This document shows, piece after piece, positions 12,727 through 24,391 of a DNA stretch of 64,000 nucleotides. A model generated the notes under the pieces. That model searched no databases. It saw only the letters and a list, made by a program, of their open reading frames with translations, and was not told the origin of the DNA. Each line of letters opens with the position of its first letter. Position 1 is the first letter of the stretch. Position numbers and translations under genes: made by a program. The stretch is from Actinostola sp. cb2023 (lineage: Eukaryota; Cnidaria; Anthozoa; Actiniaria; Actinostolidae): contig JAUJYZ010000713.1 of assembly GCA_033675265.1 (NCBI GenBank), positions 1 through 64,000 of the forward strand. Direction: 5' to 3'.

Positions 12727-12930
12727 CAAGTAATCGCATGGTTCCTCGTAAAATTAAGGATTAATTTCACTTGTGTTTTCAAAGTTTCCCAAATTAGCCC
12801 CATGCGATTACCTATACTTATTTTGTTCGCTATGGTCTTTTACATACAGTTTCAATTAGATTGAAGTCTCCACGATTAGTAGGGCACTTGTGCCCAGCTA
12901 TAAGATTTCTGAGACGTTAATAAAGTTATT
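12727..12930. other. Non-coding flank shared with 57,673-57,876
   Basis: Nearly identical in A and A'. Its portion with TTTTGTTCGCTATGGTC also appears reverse-complemented at 46,020-46,050, marking it as part of the outer palindrome arm. I see no gene. Confidence 0.7.
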
Positions 12931-13828
12931 GCGACCAGTGAGCGAGCCCCAGCGAGCGAACTGGGAGCAACACTAATCTTTGGTTGGGCTTCCTGTGTAT
13001 TCAGATGCCAGCTCGATTCTCGATTTGTGTTTTTCAGTGGAGAAAGATTTTTTTCACGTGACTTTTGCCCTGACGTCATATATCGTACGTTCCCGTCGTT
13101 CATTTGGGCATTTGTGACTCGCATCTTGTGTTCAGAGTGGATTCGAAGCCTTTTTTGCTCGTACTTTTAATATATCCGATTCTTCGATGGAATTATGTAA
13201 AGATCTTCATTTATTGTTGACGATCGCTTTAGTTAGCAACATATCGAGGGGAAGGCAATGTTATTATAGTTAGTCTTTCAGCTCTGTTGTGTGCTAAGTC
13301 GCTGCACTGATTGTCACTGTGGACCGCAACATATAAAGTAGTCGATCGAATCCTAGTACCGTATAAACAGTATAAATGCTATCTCTTGGAAACCAAGTCA
13401 TCCCAGATCACTGAATTATCTGCCTAACAGCTCGTTCGTTTTATATCGTGCCGCCAACCGTACCAAACTTTATTCTAAATTCAAGATAAAGGTGTTCATA
13501 AGAGATCGTTCATGTATGTTGATTTTTATTGATTGATACTAATGTCTTTCTTCAGTGATAATAATTGCCGTCGGAGCGAAAAATTCTCTGTCAATAGATT
13601 TCTAAAACTGTTCAGTAGTACACGGGCTTGCAATAACTAGCCTCCTATGTAACATGACAGCGGCAATCACATCTCTGTAAAAATCAACCAATCAGAAAGG
13701 ACCGTTCCCACGGCTGAAATGGACAAGAAACGATCGCGAAATCAAAACATTTTTACGTACATGGAGGTTGTCAATTTGTCTTGGTTTTCGAATTCGGAGG
13801 TCGCAATTTTTGACCTATGGTTAGCCTA
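12931..13828 (+). mobile_element. 898-bp insertion with 6-bp TSD, present only in block A
   Basis: Compared with the empty site at 57,870-57,890, the insert is flanked by GTTATT on both sides (12,925-12,930 and 13,829-13,834). It begins GCGACCAGTGAGCGAGCC and ends GGTTAGCCTA, with no TIR. The start and end resemble those of the 14,096-15,396 insertion, suggesting a shared family. A GGGCTTCCTGTG motif lies at 12,986-12,997. There is no open frame of note. The class is unknown. Confidence 0.6.
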
Positions 13829-13834
13829 GTTATT

Positions 13835-14095
13835 ATTATTATTATTATTATTATTAGAAATACTGAGAGTTTCAAGTAAAATAAAAACAATGTTCTTTTT
13901 TTCCCCAAAAAAAATATTTGGGCGTATTAATTAATGGTTGTGATTTCAACGGGTTTGGCGGGTGTCGATTTAGTAAACACCAGTTTCTTATGACATATTT
14001 AATAATAATAAAAATAAGATTTTTTTATTTATTTATATAGCAATAGCGCTTTACAATGAGATTAATCTAAATTAATTGAAGTAAAAAAGCTAATT
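13835..14095. other. ATT run and non-coding flank shared with A' and, inverted, with 45,775-46,010
   Basis: A short ATT microsatellite (13,830-13,855) is followed by sequence whose reverse complement appears at 45,775-46,010 with a few percent differences. That places it within the older inverted duplication as well as the recent direct one. No gene seen. Confidence 0.7.
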
Positions 14096-15396
14096 GCTGA
14101 CGCAGCGAGCGAGCCTGAGCGAGCGAGCAAGGAAGCAATTCTATATTCATTCACATAGGCAGAAAAAAATCTCGATTTTTACCCGGCATGCAGTTTCCAA
14201 GAATCATCATCATGCAATTCTCAAGAACCATCATGCTTTTCGCACCAACTCCTACATACGCTATAGCCTGAAGTGAGTTGTTTTTGCGATGTCGTGCCCA
14301 AAATATGTGTCCCTAATTAATTTGTACATGTGTATGTTTCTTTAGCCGGTATATCCTGACTCATAAGCCCATCAGATACCGTATCTTGTGCTTTTCGTGG
14401 GAATTGTGTAGTTGAAGATCACCGTATTTGAACTGATTAGTGCCGGCTGACCGTGTGTCAGTTTCACGTGTGAATATTCGCATTGAAATCTCAACTAGAC
14501 GCTCATAGAGCGTTAATTCGGCGTGTAGGATGATCAGCTGGAACTCCAGGCAATCTCTAGCCCACATCCTCTGTTTTTGTCTAATAGTTTTGGCAAAATT
14601 GTTTTGGGCCGTTAATTTTTAAGCGTTGGGCTTCCTGTGGTACGCTCAATTGTATTTTGTAATATCGAATTCCTAATGATACTCAAGATATAAAGATTAG
14701 TAGTTGTTTGAGTGCTGTGAGGTGTTTAATTTAGGATAAGAGGTCTATTTAGTGTGTTTTGGGATCGATATATTTTGAGTGCTCACAAGGCAGCAAGTCG
14801 TGCAACTCCCGTAATCGATCACTTGGTTTCAGCCGAAAATAAATATACTTTCTCGATTCGCTCAATCAAGAGCTTTTGATATGTAATAGAATGGCAACCT
14901 ATCAGTATTCTGACATGCTTTCAGGTCGGTTACTCCGCTAACGGACCAGGAAATCGAGCCCAATTTTTTTTCGAACGCTCTTCCTGGGCTTCCTGTAGCC
15001 GGGATCGGAATGGACATTTCTAACACTAAAAAGCCTATTTTAAAACTCGGCGTCTGCCACAGGCAGTCCACGCCAAGTAATTAGAAGTAATATATTAGTT
15101 ATTCATAAGCTATCCACTTTTTCAAATAGACAAATACTATTCAAAACAAAGAAAGGTAGACTCGCCTAATAATTTGCATACTTGTCACTTTTGATAAAAC
15201 AAAACATTTCATAACTGGCTAGACACTCACTCTTTTGTTGTCCAGTTTTGTTACTTTGCATCTAATATACACTGACAGCTAATTGTAGTGTCCAGGTTTA
15301 TTGGAATCACTCTAAGCTCTCCGGCACCAACTCTTATCCACAACTACTATAAACAATGCATTCACCGTCAGCATTTACTGCTGTTAGGTAGCCTAC
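14096..15396 (+). mobile_element. 1.3-kb insertion (copy A) of the CAGYGAGCGAGCC family
   Basis: Absent from the inverted counterpart, where AAGCTAATATTAAG is uninterrupted near 45,755-45,770. The insert starts GCTGACGCAGCGAGCGAGCC and ends GTTAGGTAGCCTAC. It is flanked by AATT (14,092-14,095 and 15,397-15,400). It contains GGGCTTCCTGTGG at 14,628-14,640, GGGCTTCCTGTAG at 14,986-14,998 and a variant on the other strand at 15,057-15,069. No credible reading frame. It is present in both A and A', so it predates that copy event. Confidence 0.6.
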
Positions 15397-15836
15397 AATT
15401 GTAGTATTAAGATATTTTATGCATATAATGTCAGTCTTTTTGATTGATAAATATCAAATTTCAAACGATAACGGAAATATTACCATTCATACCATTATTA
15501 TCAAAGCCATGTTTAAATAATAAACAGCAGGATCGTATAGATGAACTGATGGTCTCGGTAAAGAAAACAGTTACAGTAGAGAAACATATTCTGAGACGGC
15601 TTAACTGGAAAAAATGATAGTGACTTTAAAATAACGGGTTTGAGAAGGGGAGCGAAGAGAAATAGTCAGCCTTCTAAATAGACGAATATGGGTTTGGGGA
15701 AGAAAAGTAGAAGAGAAGAGAACTATTAGAGAAGAGAACTACGAGAGAAGAGAAGAGAACTATGAGAAAAGAGAACTATGAGAGAAGACTTAGTCAATAC
15801 CATTTTGAGCACAAATTTTAGACCATGTTGGACCTC
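15397..15836. repeat. Outer flank of block A with short GA array
   Basis: Non-coding, ending in a GAGAACTATGAGAGAAGA-type array (about 15,700-15,787). It is matched directly by 59,440-59,859 and in reverse by 45,450-45,775. The reverse match shows clearly more substitutions than the direct match. Confidence 0.75.
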
Positions 15837-16057
15837 CGTTACAATTAATTATAATAACTTTTCATTCAGTTTTCTTTTCAATGTCAAATGAGCCATCTGC
15901 TTTCATTCTCTTCTCTGTTTGCTCTCCTACCACACCTCCGCATTAATAAGCCTCGCTAGATACTTTTATCCTGTTTATACTTATAATATTTTAACACGAC
16001 TAGTTAGCTTGTGATTCTAGTTATCTCACAGTATAACTTTAACACAATATCTTCAAC

Positions 16058-16131
<74 letters not shown>

Positions 16132-16146
16132 GTATAAGTATAATTT
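15837..16146. repeat. Unique spacer and AAT microsatellite
   Basis: No gene seen. A pure AAT run occupies about 16,060-16,131 and ends in AAGTATAAGTATAA next to the hairpin. Confidence 0.8.
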
Positions 16147-16265
16147 CAATTTGGGATAATTCGCACTCGTGTGTTTTTTCAAAGAGCTCAAATTGCACTC
16201 GACCTACGGTCTCGTGCAATTTGAACTCTTTGAAAAACACACTCGTGCGAATTAATCCCAAATTG
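16147..16265. repeat. 119-bp hairpin (foldback)
   Basis: Arms CAATTTGGGATAATTCGCAC and its near-complement pair over about 55 bp each around CTCGACCTACGGTCTCGTG. It is probably a miniature foldback element. The 27,356-27,540 element has a similar loop style (GCACTCGGCTACCGCCTCGTGC). Confidence 0.8.
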
Positions 16266-16294
16266 AACTCGAAACCGTATGATTACTTATTAAT

Positions 16295-17174
16295 AATATA
16301 GATGCAAAAATTTAGCGAAAATTAGACAGCAAAGGACACATGAAAACAAGCATGCACGTAGCGAAGTACTCGTTTATTTGACATCAAATTAATCGACACT
16401 ACAACACAACAACTATAGTACATAATGATTGTAGCAACAAACAGTAATAAGTACAAAGGCTGTTCATCGTTTTTAGAAAGTTGAAACGAGTACAAAACTC
16501 TGATTTTCTATTCCCGAAAGCTCAAAAGTTTGATCCTCAGACCTCAGTTTTTAATTGAGAGTTCATTCACGCACTCAGAGAGAAATTCGACCAAACTTAC
16601 TGTAAATCACTGGATATCCTTGATTACTTTCCTGACCACTCAAACCAAAGTTGAATACTCATTAATTTGTAGAAGTTTGATGTACCTTTTGCTTACAAGA
16701 GCCAACAAAGTTCTTCATTTATCACGTACATGTAGTTTTCAGTTTTCCTTTCTAGAGAAGGCTCCCCCGTCAACTTTCATGTCGAGTCTATAAAATGGTG
16801 AAAATGTTGTTTTTGGTGCTTGTTAACTCCAGAATAACAGGCAGCGAGTCCTTCTTTCCATTCTTTCTGTCTTTTGTACTGCATAAAATTGATTTTTCAG
16901 TGATTTTGGTAGCGTTTTTCAACCCTTTTTCGGCAAAGATCCGCCATCTTGAAATTTTTGAAATTCTGTGAATTTTCTGTTGCCATGGAAACCACTGTAA
17001 TGTGATTGGCTAAAATTATTTTCTATTGTTTATTAGCCAATCAAAAGCGAAATTTTGTTTGTAATTTGCACTGTGTTACACTCTTTTGCACTGTGTTACA
17101 CTTTTTTGCACAGTGTTTAGAATAAATAGCAAAGCTCTCAGCCAATCAAAATCGAGTAATTTTTGCATCTATAT

Positions 17175-17175
<1 letters not shown>
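16295..17175. mobile_element. TIR element inside an AAT microsatellite
   Basis: The ends AATATAGATGCAAAAATT and AATTTTTGCATCTATATT are inverted repeats of 18 bp. AAT runs lie on both sides, so a TSD cannot be resolved. The interior (881 bp) has no convincing reading frame. Near the right end there is a short tandem repeat of TTTGCACTGTGTTACACT (about 17,068-17,117). Confidence 0.65.
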
Positions 17176-17219
<44 letters not shown>

Positions 17220-17490
17220 TATAGCTTTGTCGAATCTCTAGTTTTCTTTCTGAATATTTGTTTGTTTTACTATAACAAAGAAGACTTAGAACGGCATTCT
17301 AGCCAATTACAAACCTTCATAATATTGACTGATTGATTGTAAACAAACTAGTAGTCGCGAGTCACTATAAATAGCACTACACGCGACCTTATAAGATAGA
17401 TAGATAGTAGAAGAGCACTTGTAAGAACATGAAAGATATCTAAAAAATAAAGATACTTGACGAACTATACCAGCTCTACCAGAGAGTCCT
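17176..17490. other. AAT run and unique spacer
   Basis: AAT microsatellite to about 17,218, then non-coding sequence with a short GATA run (17,395-17,408). Nothing recognisable. Confidence 0.7.
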
Positions 17491-18112
17491 TGCTAACAGA
17501 ACTACGAGAGAAGAGAACTACGAGAGAAGAGAACTACGAGAGCAGAGAAGAGAACTATGAGCAAAGAGAACTATGAGAGAAGATAGAAGAGAACTATGAG
17601 AAAAGAGAACTATGAGAGAAGAGAAGAGAACTATGAGATAAGAGAATTATGAGAAGAGAACTATGAGAGAAGAGAACTATGAGAGAAGAGAACTATGAGA
17701 GAAGAGAACTATGAGAAAAGAGAACTATGAGAGAGAGAGAGAGAGGAGAGAGAGAGGAGAGGAGAGAGAGGAGGAGAGGAGAGGAGAGGACAGGACAGGA
17801 GAGGACAGGAAAGGAGAGGAGGAGACAGGAGGAGAGGACAGGACAGGAGAGGAGAGGACAGGACAGGAGAGGAGAGGACAGGACAGGACAGGACAGGAGA
17901 GGAGAGGACAGGACAGGAGAGGAGAGGACAGGACAGGACAGGAGAGGACAGGACAGGAGAGGGACAGGACAAAGGAGAGGACAGGACAGGAGAGGAGAGG
18001 ACAGGACAGGAGAGGAGAGGACAGGACAGCAGAGGACAGGACAGGAGAGGACAGGACAGGAGAGGACAGGACAGGAGAGGACAGGACAGGACAGCAGAGG
18101 ACAGGAGTAGTC
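17491..18112. repeat. Purine arrays upstream of the plus-strand gene copy
   Basis: The first half is built of 16-bp GAACTATGAGAGAAGA units (about 17,500-17,730). The second half is AGGAC/AGGAG pentamers (about 17,760-18,110). The array ends about 480 bp before the gene's ATG. The minus-strand copy has the 16-bp-type array at the same distance upstream, but not the AGGAC part. Confidence 0.9.
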
Positions 18113-18591
18113 AACCATCTAAATAGACGAATGTGGTTTGGGGTTCAGGCGAAGACTAGTAAAAATCATTGGTTCATGTTTGTCTTTAGGATCATCACAA
18201 TTTGAGAACAATTTCCAACATTTGATATTAAAATTTACGAGGGATTTCCTACAGTGAAAGTCTCTATCCTAAATTGTCAATGGAACCAAAAGTGTTTGAA
18301 ATATAACCAAGTTCAATTTACAGGGAAATACAGTTACTGTCGAATGAGGGAAAATGTTGTTCCTATATTTCGAGATAGAGAGGTTCCACCTGTATTACAA
18401 ATCACTGATTCCAGTGTGTCATTCATTATTTTTGTGCAAATCATGGTGTAAATAAAAAACAATTGATTGATTGATTGTTCGAGATAGCGAGGCCGTTCCA
18501 TCGATTGTATTACAAATCATTCCAGGTAGTGTTTCATGCATAAAAACGTCTTGCCTTTCAGTTTCTGTTCTGGTTGGTCGTTGGCACCATC
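18113..18591 (+). promoter_or_regulatory. 5' flank of plus-strand gene copy with a degenerate direct repeat and a splice acceptor
   Basis: Two related segments (18,364-18,424 and 18,476-18,540) share CGAGATAG(A/C)GAGG and TATTACAAATCA. A likely acceptor TTGCCTTTCAG ends at 18,561, so an upstream non-coding exon is likely. The reverse complement of the whole flank is at 43,958-44,430. No TATA box is evident. The regulatory role is inferred from position only. Confidence 0.5.
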
Positions 18592-21575
18592 ATGGTATCT
18601 CATATCATCCCACTTGCCACTGCTATTCTGATACTTGTCGTGTCTACGAACGTTGACGCCACATGTGATGATGTTGGAGGATGGGCAAAAGCTGTATTTG
18701 AGATCTTGAATACACGGCTCGTGCTAATCAATAAAGCCTATAGTTTGAATCGCAACCCTCCAGAGGCTCAGCCACTTGAAGACTTCGTCCAGGCTTTACG
18801 AGAATTACCGGAGAAAGTCGAACAACTGCTGAATGCACCACTATCTAATCCAGAATTGACAAATGATTGCTTTGACATGATTAAGAATCTTCGATATATC
18901 AGATGGTATACTGCGATGCACTTGATGTACAGCACCACGCTCATGAACAGTGACAAGAAAAGAACCGATAAAATCGCAAGCCAAATCATAGCAAAGATCG
19001 AAGAACACTTGAATTCCAGTTCAGGAGACGATGCCTCTGGTTATGTATTACCAATGGAAGAGATTTGTGCCGCCATACCAGCACGCAAATACCATACCGT
19101 ATACCATACGCAAAAAAGAACTCTCCATAGTCGAACTATGTCCCAATGTCGAGTCCTGTGCAACGGAAGATTATCCATACGGATTAAGTGTAGGCTTAGG
19201 AGATAAATTTACCGAAGCTTGTACAAAAGATCACAAGTGCAACTTGGAGAAGGCTATCCCGATGATGGCAGGAATGTTCTGGTTCAAGTTTTCTGATTGG
19301 ATAGCAGAACGAATGTGTCCCGAAAAATGCTTAAACAAACAATGCAACTTTGTAGACACATACGAGAAGGTTATTCACGAATCGAAACTTCTGATGGGTT
19401 TTGTAAACATCTTTCCTACTTACTGGACATCAACATGGACGTCGTTTTTCCAAGACGCAGTCGACAACAAAGCGTATTTATACCTTAATCAGGCATTAGC
19501 GATGGTCGAAGACAAAGAACAAGTATTTTATACCACGCCAGTGGCATGCAGTGACCTCGCGTTTACAAAGGCATGTCCCTATGCTGATATCTATAAAGAG
19601 TTTATAATGATCAAAAAAATACAGAAATACAGACAGGACCCCGGATGCATAGTACGAGACCTTCGTCAGCTGCCAAACGTCGATTTTAAAACAAGGCTAA
19701 AGCGGGAAAAAGACACTTTGCGACATATCGAGCTGTTGGGTGCAATAAAGGCTGTTGATGCGAACCTTCAGGTATCTGTCTCTGGGATATCTGAGTACTT
19801 TCAAGGTATTGCCAAGTACGACGAAGGAATAGCCGAGGCTGACATATTGTTCATTAAGGGAGAACTTGACAAGTACGAGGCCGGGCTTACAACGGTAGAA
19901 ACTCAAATCAAAGACGATATTCATGAGATTATGAAGAAGATGATAGGAATGTTGGCAGCAAATCTTGGCGAAGCAATTGTAATGCTTGTAGCGAAAATCG
20001 CCGAAAACTCGAACCCTCTGAACTCTGAAGCTCATCTTCAGTGGTCCTGACTTTAAAGATATCCTTGAACAAACGGGAAAAGTTGCGGATGCCACTACTG
20101 ATGTTGTAAAGGGTTCAGCGCTTCTTCTGGCTTTGGATGACCTCGCGCAAGATTCTCTTAAAATCACTGAGGCTTTCCAAGGAAATAAAGGACAAATTGA
20201 AGGACTGAAAGAGGTTGTTGATAAAATAAGACAAGACCAGGCTGATGACATAGGTAAGGATGCAGATACGTTTATCGCTTCGTATGCTGCATACACACCT
20301 CAGACAGATCGATCCAAACTGGTGAAAAACAATGAACTATGGTCAGCATTTAAGGATGCCACGTGCGATTTATTGAGTGGTGAGGTGGGCATTGCTGGCG
20401 CTACTGCTAAAGGAATAGTTGGAGGAAAGCTGTTGTGTGAGAGACTTGACGGGACTTTGGCTCAGTTTTTCACACTTCGAGAAGACATCTTTGATTTCCA
20501 GTTCCAGCTGGTTGACGCTGTTGCTCAAGTCGTTCGTGGGAATATTGCCAAGAGATTTGCTCAGAATATTAAAGGTAAAGGAGATGTTTTGCATGCAAGT
20601 CAGTTGCTGATCGGATCTTTTAAGATGCACAGTAAGCCAGACAACTGCGTCCGTGTTCTGTGACATCTTGGAATACCAACAATTCGGCGAAGTCTCATCA
20701 GCGTGTGCTACAAATGACGGGCTTTTTAACGAACAAAACCTTAATGATTTGATCGACCATTCATTCAATGCGCCTACGAGTGTGATGCATTCCAACGTTT
20801 ATATCCCAACTCAGGCCCGTTTTAAAGGCGACACTGGCTACATAGACTTGGCCGCCTTAGCCAGAGGGGAGACTGTGGTATTTAAACCACCATCAGACCG
20901 AAAGTGGCTGACTGAGAATCGATGGATTTTATCGATACACAAAAAGATGCCATTTATAAGTAATTTTGAGCTTTACCTACCGCACAAGGAATACAAAACA
21001 GGAGCACACAGGCAGCTTACAACTACTACCGTTACATTAATATCCACTGCATCCAACTATGTTTCTCTTGAACCTGACAAAAAGAAATTGTCGTACATTC
21101 TTCCGCGAGGCCATAACACATTCCATGCGATCTACAACGAGGGGTACAACACAGGAGGCTGCAGTGGCGATGGAGCAGTCGAAATCGAAAACCCTTACAG
21201 CCTTTGTGGCAACCTTCCAAAAATATGCGACATCTCTACACGAAGTAAGGCCAAAGTCTTCTTCCAACCATTTTGTCAACGTGGACTTTGAGTAGTTCCA
21301 CAAGTCATCCGGGATCCACTGAGAACTGGGATGCGCCAAAGCCAGCGACCAATCTACTACTACAAGCAAAAGTGACGTTGCATTTTCCACAATTAGAGAA
21401 CCGAAGCTTTGGTCGACAACTAATATCAAGATCAGAGGTTGTTGCATCAGAGAATGGATGCTGTGATGGAAACATGGTGAGAACAAGTATGTTCAACAAT
21501 AACTGTGAACCTTGTCCTGTGAATTCAACTTCCCACCTACGTGGTTACTACTGCGAAATAAATGAGGAAGAATGA
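18592..21575 (+). pseudogene. Secreted cnidarian-type protein, frameshifted copy 1
   Basis: This copy is homologous to the minus-strand gene at 40,998-43,957. A signal peptide follows the ATG at 18,592 (good ACCATCATGG context): hydrophobic core ATAILILVV, then NVDA before TC. Compared with copy 2, the frame breaks at about 19,085-19,120 (altered repeat-like stretch), 20,015-20,027 (7-base gain), about 20,637 (2-base loss) and about 21,245 (1-base loss). The intervening segments still align throughout at roughly 90-95 percent protein identity by eye, including the long helical region and the Cys-rich end with CCDGN and GYYCEIN. The indels are not in homopolymers, so decay is more likely than sequencing error. 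Function unknown. Confidence 0.8.
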
Positions 21576-21587
21576 ACATGGGACTGA

Positions 21588-21696
21588 CAGTCGAACCTCC
21601 CGTAAGTCTCCACCCAAAATGTCACATTGGTGAGCCATGTGGTCGCTTACGAGAGGTGGTCGCTTACGAGAGTGGTCGCAACCGGAGGTTCAACTG
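21588..21696. mobile_element. Short TIR element 3' of gene copy 1
   Basis: The ends CAGTCGAACCTCC and GGAGGTTCAACTG are near-perfect inverted repeats, with internal repeats of GTGGTCGCTTACGAGAG. The CAGT(C/T)GAACCTC terminus is reminiscent of pogo/Tigger-type ends. A clean TA duplication is not visible on the left. It starts 13 bp after the stop codon, so it may supply 3' UTR sequence. The counterpart lies at 40,860-40,985. Confidence 0.6.
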
Positions 21697-22541
21697 TATA
21701 CAACAGCCACTAAAAGATCATGGAGAAGTACACTAAAAAAAAGATAAACATTGTGAATGATTATTTAAAATGAGAAACAAAACATTGTGTAACACATAAC
21801 TAAGCACATAATGATTAAATCAAGAACTAAAACTAATTAGATGGCTTGTTACTTGCTTTGATTGACGTCTTTCATGTTTATGTTATAAGGGATTTCTCTG
21901 ATAAAGCTGGTATCGTTCTTCAGGTACTTTTCTTCAGGTTTATATCAGTGTAATTTGGGTGCCTTAATTGTTACAAGCAACACAAGGATAAGCACAAGAA
22001 CGTGGGAAAATTTGGTCATTGTGCTTAATTATGCTTGCGTAAGGTCCGATTTCACAGTAACAAGGCCTCTTGTGTTGCGCTTGAGTTGATGCTTCTGTTG
22101 CTACAGCAAAACAATGCAAGGCTTTATGGCATTCGGTTCTTTGTAAAAGCAGGAATTGTGGTGTTCATTATACAGTAGGAAATATCGTTCATAACTTATT
22201 TCAGCGGTTTTACCAAAACACTTTCCCTTTCAACAAATGACTTTAGTGAGCAACGTTAGTTTAGTTTAGTTTAGTTCATTGAGTTCGCCACAAATACATT
22301 AAAATAATAAACTTGAAAGAGGGAACCGTGAACGAAAATGCTGTAGGTATACGTAGGATCTGTAAAAGATCTAATCAGCTATACATATGGCAAACATGAA
22401 ATTCAAGAAAGGCTGATACTACGTAGAAATAAAAAGCTTAACACAACACCAACATGATAGAGCAAGAGAGAGCCAGGATCGGCAACCGTAGACAGCTGAG
22501 TTAAAGATGGAAGTAATAAATATAGAAATGAAAGCGTGACA
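21697..22541. other. 3' flank of gene copy 1 (arm of the inverted duplication)
   Basis: Non-coding. It matches, in reverse, 39,790-40,211 and 40,665-40,859. About 200 bp here (22,300-22,495) has no match in the other arm. A short TTTAG repeat lies near 22,258-22,277. No gene seen. Confidence 0.7.
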
Positions 22542-22549
22542 GGACGAAG

Positions 22550-23312
22550 TAGGGCTGTCCACAAGTTGCTCGGCAACTTTTGCGCAACTTTTCCGATTTC
22601 GGGCAACTTTTTTCTTTCGAGCAACTTTTTTTCTTTCGAGCAACTTCTTTCTTTCTTAATCATTTCCACAAATTAAAACAAATTAAACAGGCCAATTAAG
22701 TACTAAACTTGGTTTATTTCACTTTATGGTTCATAATACAGTTTGTAAACAGCATGCAGTGTTCAGGACTGGGTTAGTGAAGGCTTGTGGAGTAGTAGTG
22801 GGCTGCCCAGTGGTTAATTGAAAAGGCGATTCAGGTGGTCAGCGGTTACTTTACACCAAAATTAAAGATGGTGGACATAAATGGCAACAAGCGAAATGCC
22901 AAAAAAAAGCCTTGATTTGATAAGCAGCATAGAGCTTTCAGCTGCTTCTTTAATTAGCTGCAAAGAGAGAGTTACACTTACACAAGTGATTTTCAGATAA
23001 ATATTATTAATATAGCCGGCCATAAGATTGATCATGTAAACTAACAATGGCTGCAGATGCCAAGAAAATGTTGTAAATTTCTGATAACAAGCTATACTAT
23101 ATGAAAAAATCAGAAAAACGGTTAGAAATAGTCCTTTGATTGGGTAATTAGCATCTTATTATAGTAAATACGAAAAGCAACATTGTAGCAACTTTAAGAT
23201 TTTCGAGCAACTTTTGAGCAACTTTTAGAGTTTTGGAGCAACTTTTGAGCAACTTCCTGAGAAATTTTGAGCATCTTTTTTAACAATTTGGAGCAACTTG
23301 TGGACAGCCCTA
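22550..23312. mobile_element. Non-autonomous hAT-like element with 8-bp TSD
   Basis: TSD GGACGAAG occurs at 22,542-22,549 and 23,313-23,320. TIRs TAGGGCTGTCCACAAGTTGC and its complement fit hAT ends. The inverted arm carries the empty site (AGGACGAAGTCCC read on the minus strand, near 39,785-39,798), which proves the boundaries. Both ends carry several GCAACTTTT motifs in the same orientation rather than mirrored. There is no transposase frame in its 763 bp. Confidence 0.85.
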
Positions 23313-23320
23313 GGACGAAG

Positions 23321-23405
23321 TCCCAATTGACATCTACATCTACATAAGGGGGTCCTGCAAAGGTAGATACCCATCACCGCAAGACATCGGGGGGGAAATA
23401 GCCTC
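23321..23405. other. End of the left inverted-duplication arm
   Basis: Matches 39,717-39,785 in reverse up to CGATGTCTTGC. Here the match ends in a 7-G run, and in the other arm in 45 C, so the boundary lies at a homopolymer. Confidence 0.6.
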
Positions 23406-24086
23406 CTCAAGGTACTTAAGGCCTGGTTCAAGCCTTAAATAGCAGAAAAACGAAAAAAATTATAATGTCTAATCATTTTGACTAAACATCACAAAACTTG
23501 GCACAGCTTGAGAGTTTTATATCCTCTACTCATTTAAGTGAATGAAATCCAAAACAGCGTATCACGTGGTTAACCACGTGACAAAGAATTTTGAAAACAA
23601 AAATATAAAATGCGGTCGCCAGTTTAAGAGGAAAGTGAAAGCAAATAGTTGTGTATAATCACGTTTATGATCATCTATTAACCCTCGTTTAGAAAACCTG
23701 TCTCCCGCTTTTTACAAGGAGAATATTTCGGAAAAGAGGTCACGTGACCATTTCATCAGATTATATTTCTGTAGTTTTCTCTTAAACTATATATAATTCC
23801 GAGGTTTTCTAAACGCTATCTTGTTTAACTGTTTATCCTTAACGCTATTACGTAAAAGGTATTTCATTGTGAATTGAATTCGCGACCGCATTTAAGAAAA
23901 ACTATATTTTCCTCCATAAGGTCACGTGACCACATGACGTCACAATTGTTAGATCCAAATTGTCTCAAATCTTGTATATAACCTTATGCCTAAATATGAG
24001 TGACTAAGTAAATTAGAGCAGCGAGTTATTACAAGAAATGTGATTTTCCAAATTGCCTTTTTGAACCAGGCCTTAAGTACCTTGAG
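23406..24086. mobile_element. 681-bp TIR element
   Basis: The ends CTCAAGGTACTTAAGGCCTG and its complement (CAGGCCTTAAGTACCTTGAG) are inverted repeats of at least 26 bp. TSD not resolved. The interior is AT-rich with several CACGTGAC motifs and no gene. Confidence 0.75.
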
Positions 24087-24092
24087 TCCTCC

Positions 24093-24219
24093 GCAGGCGT
24101 CTCGTAAGGCTCGTTTTTCTCTATAAAAGTAGTAAAAGTGTCGTTGGATTGCCTGTGTTACTGGCGGAGGGAGACTAGGTGCTAGGCTGGGAGAAGAAAA
24201 GGAAAGGCGAGACGCCTGC
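24093..24219. mobile_element. 127-bp miniature TIR element
   Basis: The ends GCAGGCGTCTCG and CGAGACGCCTGC are perfect 12-bp inverted repeats. No TSD could be defined, and it abuts the preceding element. Confidence 0.5.
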
Positions 24220-24224
24220 CAAAA

Positions 24225-24391
24225 CCACAGGCAGCCCAACCATTCCTTTTGAGGCTACTAATTAATTCAATAAAATGATAGTTGCGTCTTTTTTTGATGG
24301 GTTTCCTGTGGTAGAGCGCGCGCGCAATATATAATACGTAGATATGTTGGGCTTCCTGTGTTGAGTAACGTATAATATTGGGCTCCCTGTG
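24225..24391. repeat. Cluster of four GGGCTNCCTGTG motifs
   Basis: CCACAGGCAGCCC (24,225-24,237, minus), GGGTTTCCTGTGG (24,299-24,311), GGGCTTCCTGTG (24,349-24,360) and GGGCTCCCTGTG (24,380-24,391). The sixth base varies while the rest is conserved. See the finding on this motif. Confidence 0.75.

Larger units (their letters stand above)
1..15836 (+). repeat. Block A: segmental copy matching 46,057-59,859 in direct orientation
   Basis: From about 370 to 15,836 the order of hairpin, macro-repeat units, DUF3504 remnant and 1.3-kb insertion is the same as in 46.1-59.86 kb. Several hundred bases at a time look identical; 12,045-12,600 versus 56,992-57,548 differ by about one base. The copies diverge immediately after TTGGACC (15,836 versus 59,859). 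Differences are mainly insertions: 6.06-6.88 kb and 12,931-13,828 occur only here, while 54,397-54,537 is intact only in A'. The first about 5 kb here also carries many one-base indels relative to A'. Confidence 0.85.

Noticed and set aside
18254..18451. Small reading frame upstream of gene copy 1
   Set aside because: It covers the repeated CGAGATAG words, and its frame is not kept in the inverted copy at 44.1-44.3 kb.
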